Origin: Candidatus Omnitrophota bacterium
GTDB lineage: Bacteria > Omnitrophota > Gorgyraeia > Gygaellales > Profunditerraquicolaceae
Direction of reading: 5' to 3'
Length of the DNA: 40,617 nt
NCBI GenBank assembly: GCA_028716965.1
Contig: JAQUOV010000002.1
Span: forward strand, 196,472-237,088
Program-made: the position numbers and the translations under genes
The notes under the pieces: model-generated
What the model saw: only the letters and a program-made list of their open reading frames with translations
Told to the model about the DNA's origin: nothing
The model's database searches: none
Shown: positions 40,491-40,617 of the stretch, piece after piece
Layout of the letters: each line of letters opens with the position of its first letter
How positions within the stretch are numbered: the first letter of the stretch is position 1

Positions 40491-40566
40491 GGGGCTGTAG
40501 CTCAGCTGGGAGAGCACTTGCATGGCATGCAAGGGGTCAGGAGTTCAATCCTCCTCAGCTCCACCA
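40491..40566 (+). tRNA. tRNA-Ala (GGC)
   Basis: The acceptor GGGGCTG pairs with CAGCTCC and includes the G3-U70 wobble that identifies alanine tRNAs. The D arm GCTCAGCTGGGAGAGC, the anticodon stem CTTGC/GCAAG with loop ATGGCAT (anticodon GGC) and the T arm AGGAG-TTCAATC-CTCCT are complete. The CCA end is encoded at 40564-40566. Confidence 0.97.
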
Positions 40567-40595
40567 AGAGTGATAGGGGGCTGCTTCAAGGACAG

Positions 40596-40615
40596 GACGG
40601 AAGGTACCTTCCGTC
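40596..40615. repeat. Perfect 20-bp palindrome at the window end
   Basis: GACGGAAGGT is followed by its exact reverse complement. It lies 30 bases after tRNA-Ala. The window ends two bases later, so it could be a full palindrome or part of a larger structure. Confidence 0.45.
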
Positions 40616-40617
40616 GA

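Overview
The window looks like a chromosomal segment of a Gram-negative, probably uncultured bacterium. The gene types and order (tandem D-Ala-D-Ala-ligase-like genes with a lysine-aminomutase-like gene, lipobox lipoproteins, an L,D-transpeptidase, many radical SAM enzymes) recall Omnitrophota or a related candidate phylum. That placement is an impression from gene content; no rRNA or marker gene here proves it. Nearly all genes lie on the + strand in tight runs with ATGA/TAATG-type overlaps. The exceptions are a partial membrane-protein gene at the left edge, comM, and a tRNA-Leu. I see no transposase, integrase, phage gene or CRISPR array.

Layout. 1-155: N-terminus of a membrane protein leaving the window. 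156-636: non-coding, with a promoter, a terminator bounding a possible small transcript, and a perfect 15-bp hairpin. 637-3812: two ATP-grasp ligases and a KamA-type radical SAM aminomutase. 3856-6524: an EF-G paralogue and a YchF C-terminal-domain protein with no GTPase domain. 6568-11486: purH, folC, mnmE, folE. 11503-13984: a PKD lipoprotein convergent with comM. 14042-14812: repeats and a broken coiled-coil gene. 14812-17561: YuiD/PAP2-like protein, LysM L,D-transpeptidase, accA, PadR-type regulator.

17562-27535 is the most interesting part. A strong promoter with a perfect 24-bp palindrome at its start point leads into genes for a PCP-reductase-like small protein, a ketopantoate-reductase-like enzyme, a duplicated TIGR04076 protein, a catalytically intact ketosynthase, a ketosynthase lacking all three catalytic residues (chain-length-factor-like), a B12-type radical SAM enzyme, an acyl carrier protein, a metal-dependent cyclase-family hydrolase, an aromatase/cyclase-type SRPBCC protein, an MFS exporter and an SDR reductase. 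Together they look like a type II polyketide synthase locus outside the usual actinobacterial setting. The ACP/cyclase junction carries three mutually complementary RNA arms that could switch translation. Three large imperfect inverted repeats (about 175-205 nt) sit directly after stop codons in or next to this region.

27647-29594 holds a secreted binding-domain protein, an unknown protein and an ACMSD-type amidohydrolase. 29851-36610 holds a small membrane protein, the fluoride channel gene crcB with a DUF190 gene, then a nucleoside phosphorylase, an MtnA-like isomerase, a class II aldolase fused to an SCP2-like domain, an aldehyde dehydrogenase and an acyl-CoA ligase. The phosphorylase-to-dehydrogenase order matches a DHAP-shunt-type salvage route for 5'-deoxyadenosine or methylthioadenosine, which would fit the several radical SAM enzymes nearby. 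36676-40259: rlmN, an SGNH-hydrolase lipoprotein, feoA and feoB. The window ends with a terminator hairpin, tRNA-Leu(CAA) on the minus strand and tRNA-Ala(GGC) on the plus strand.
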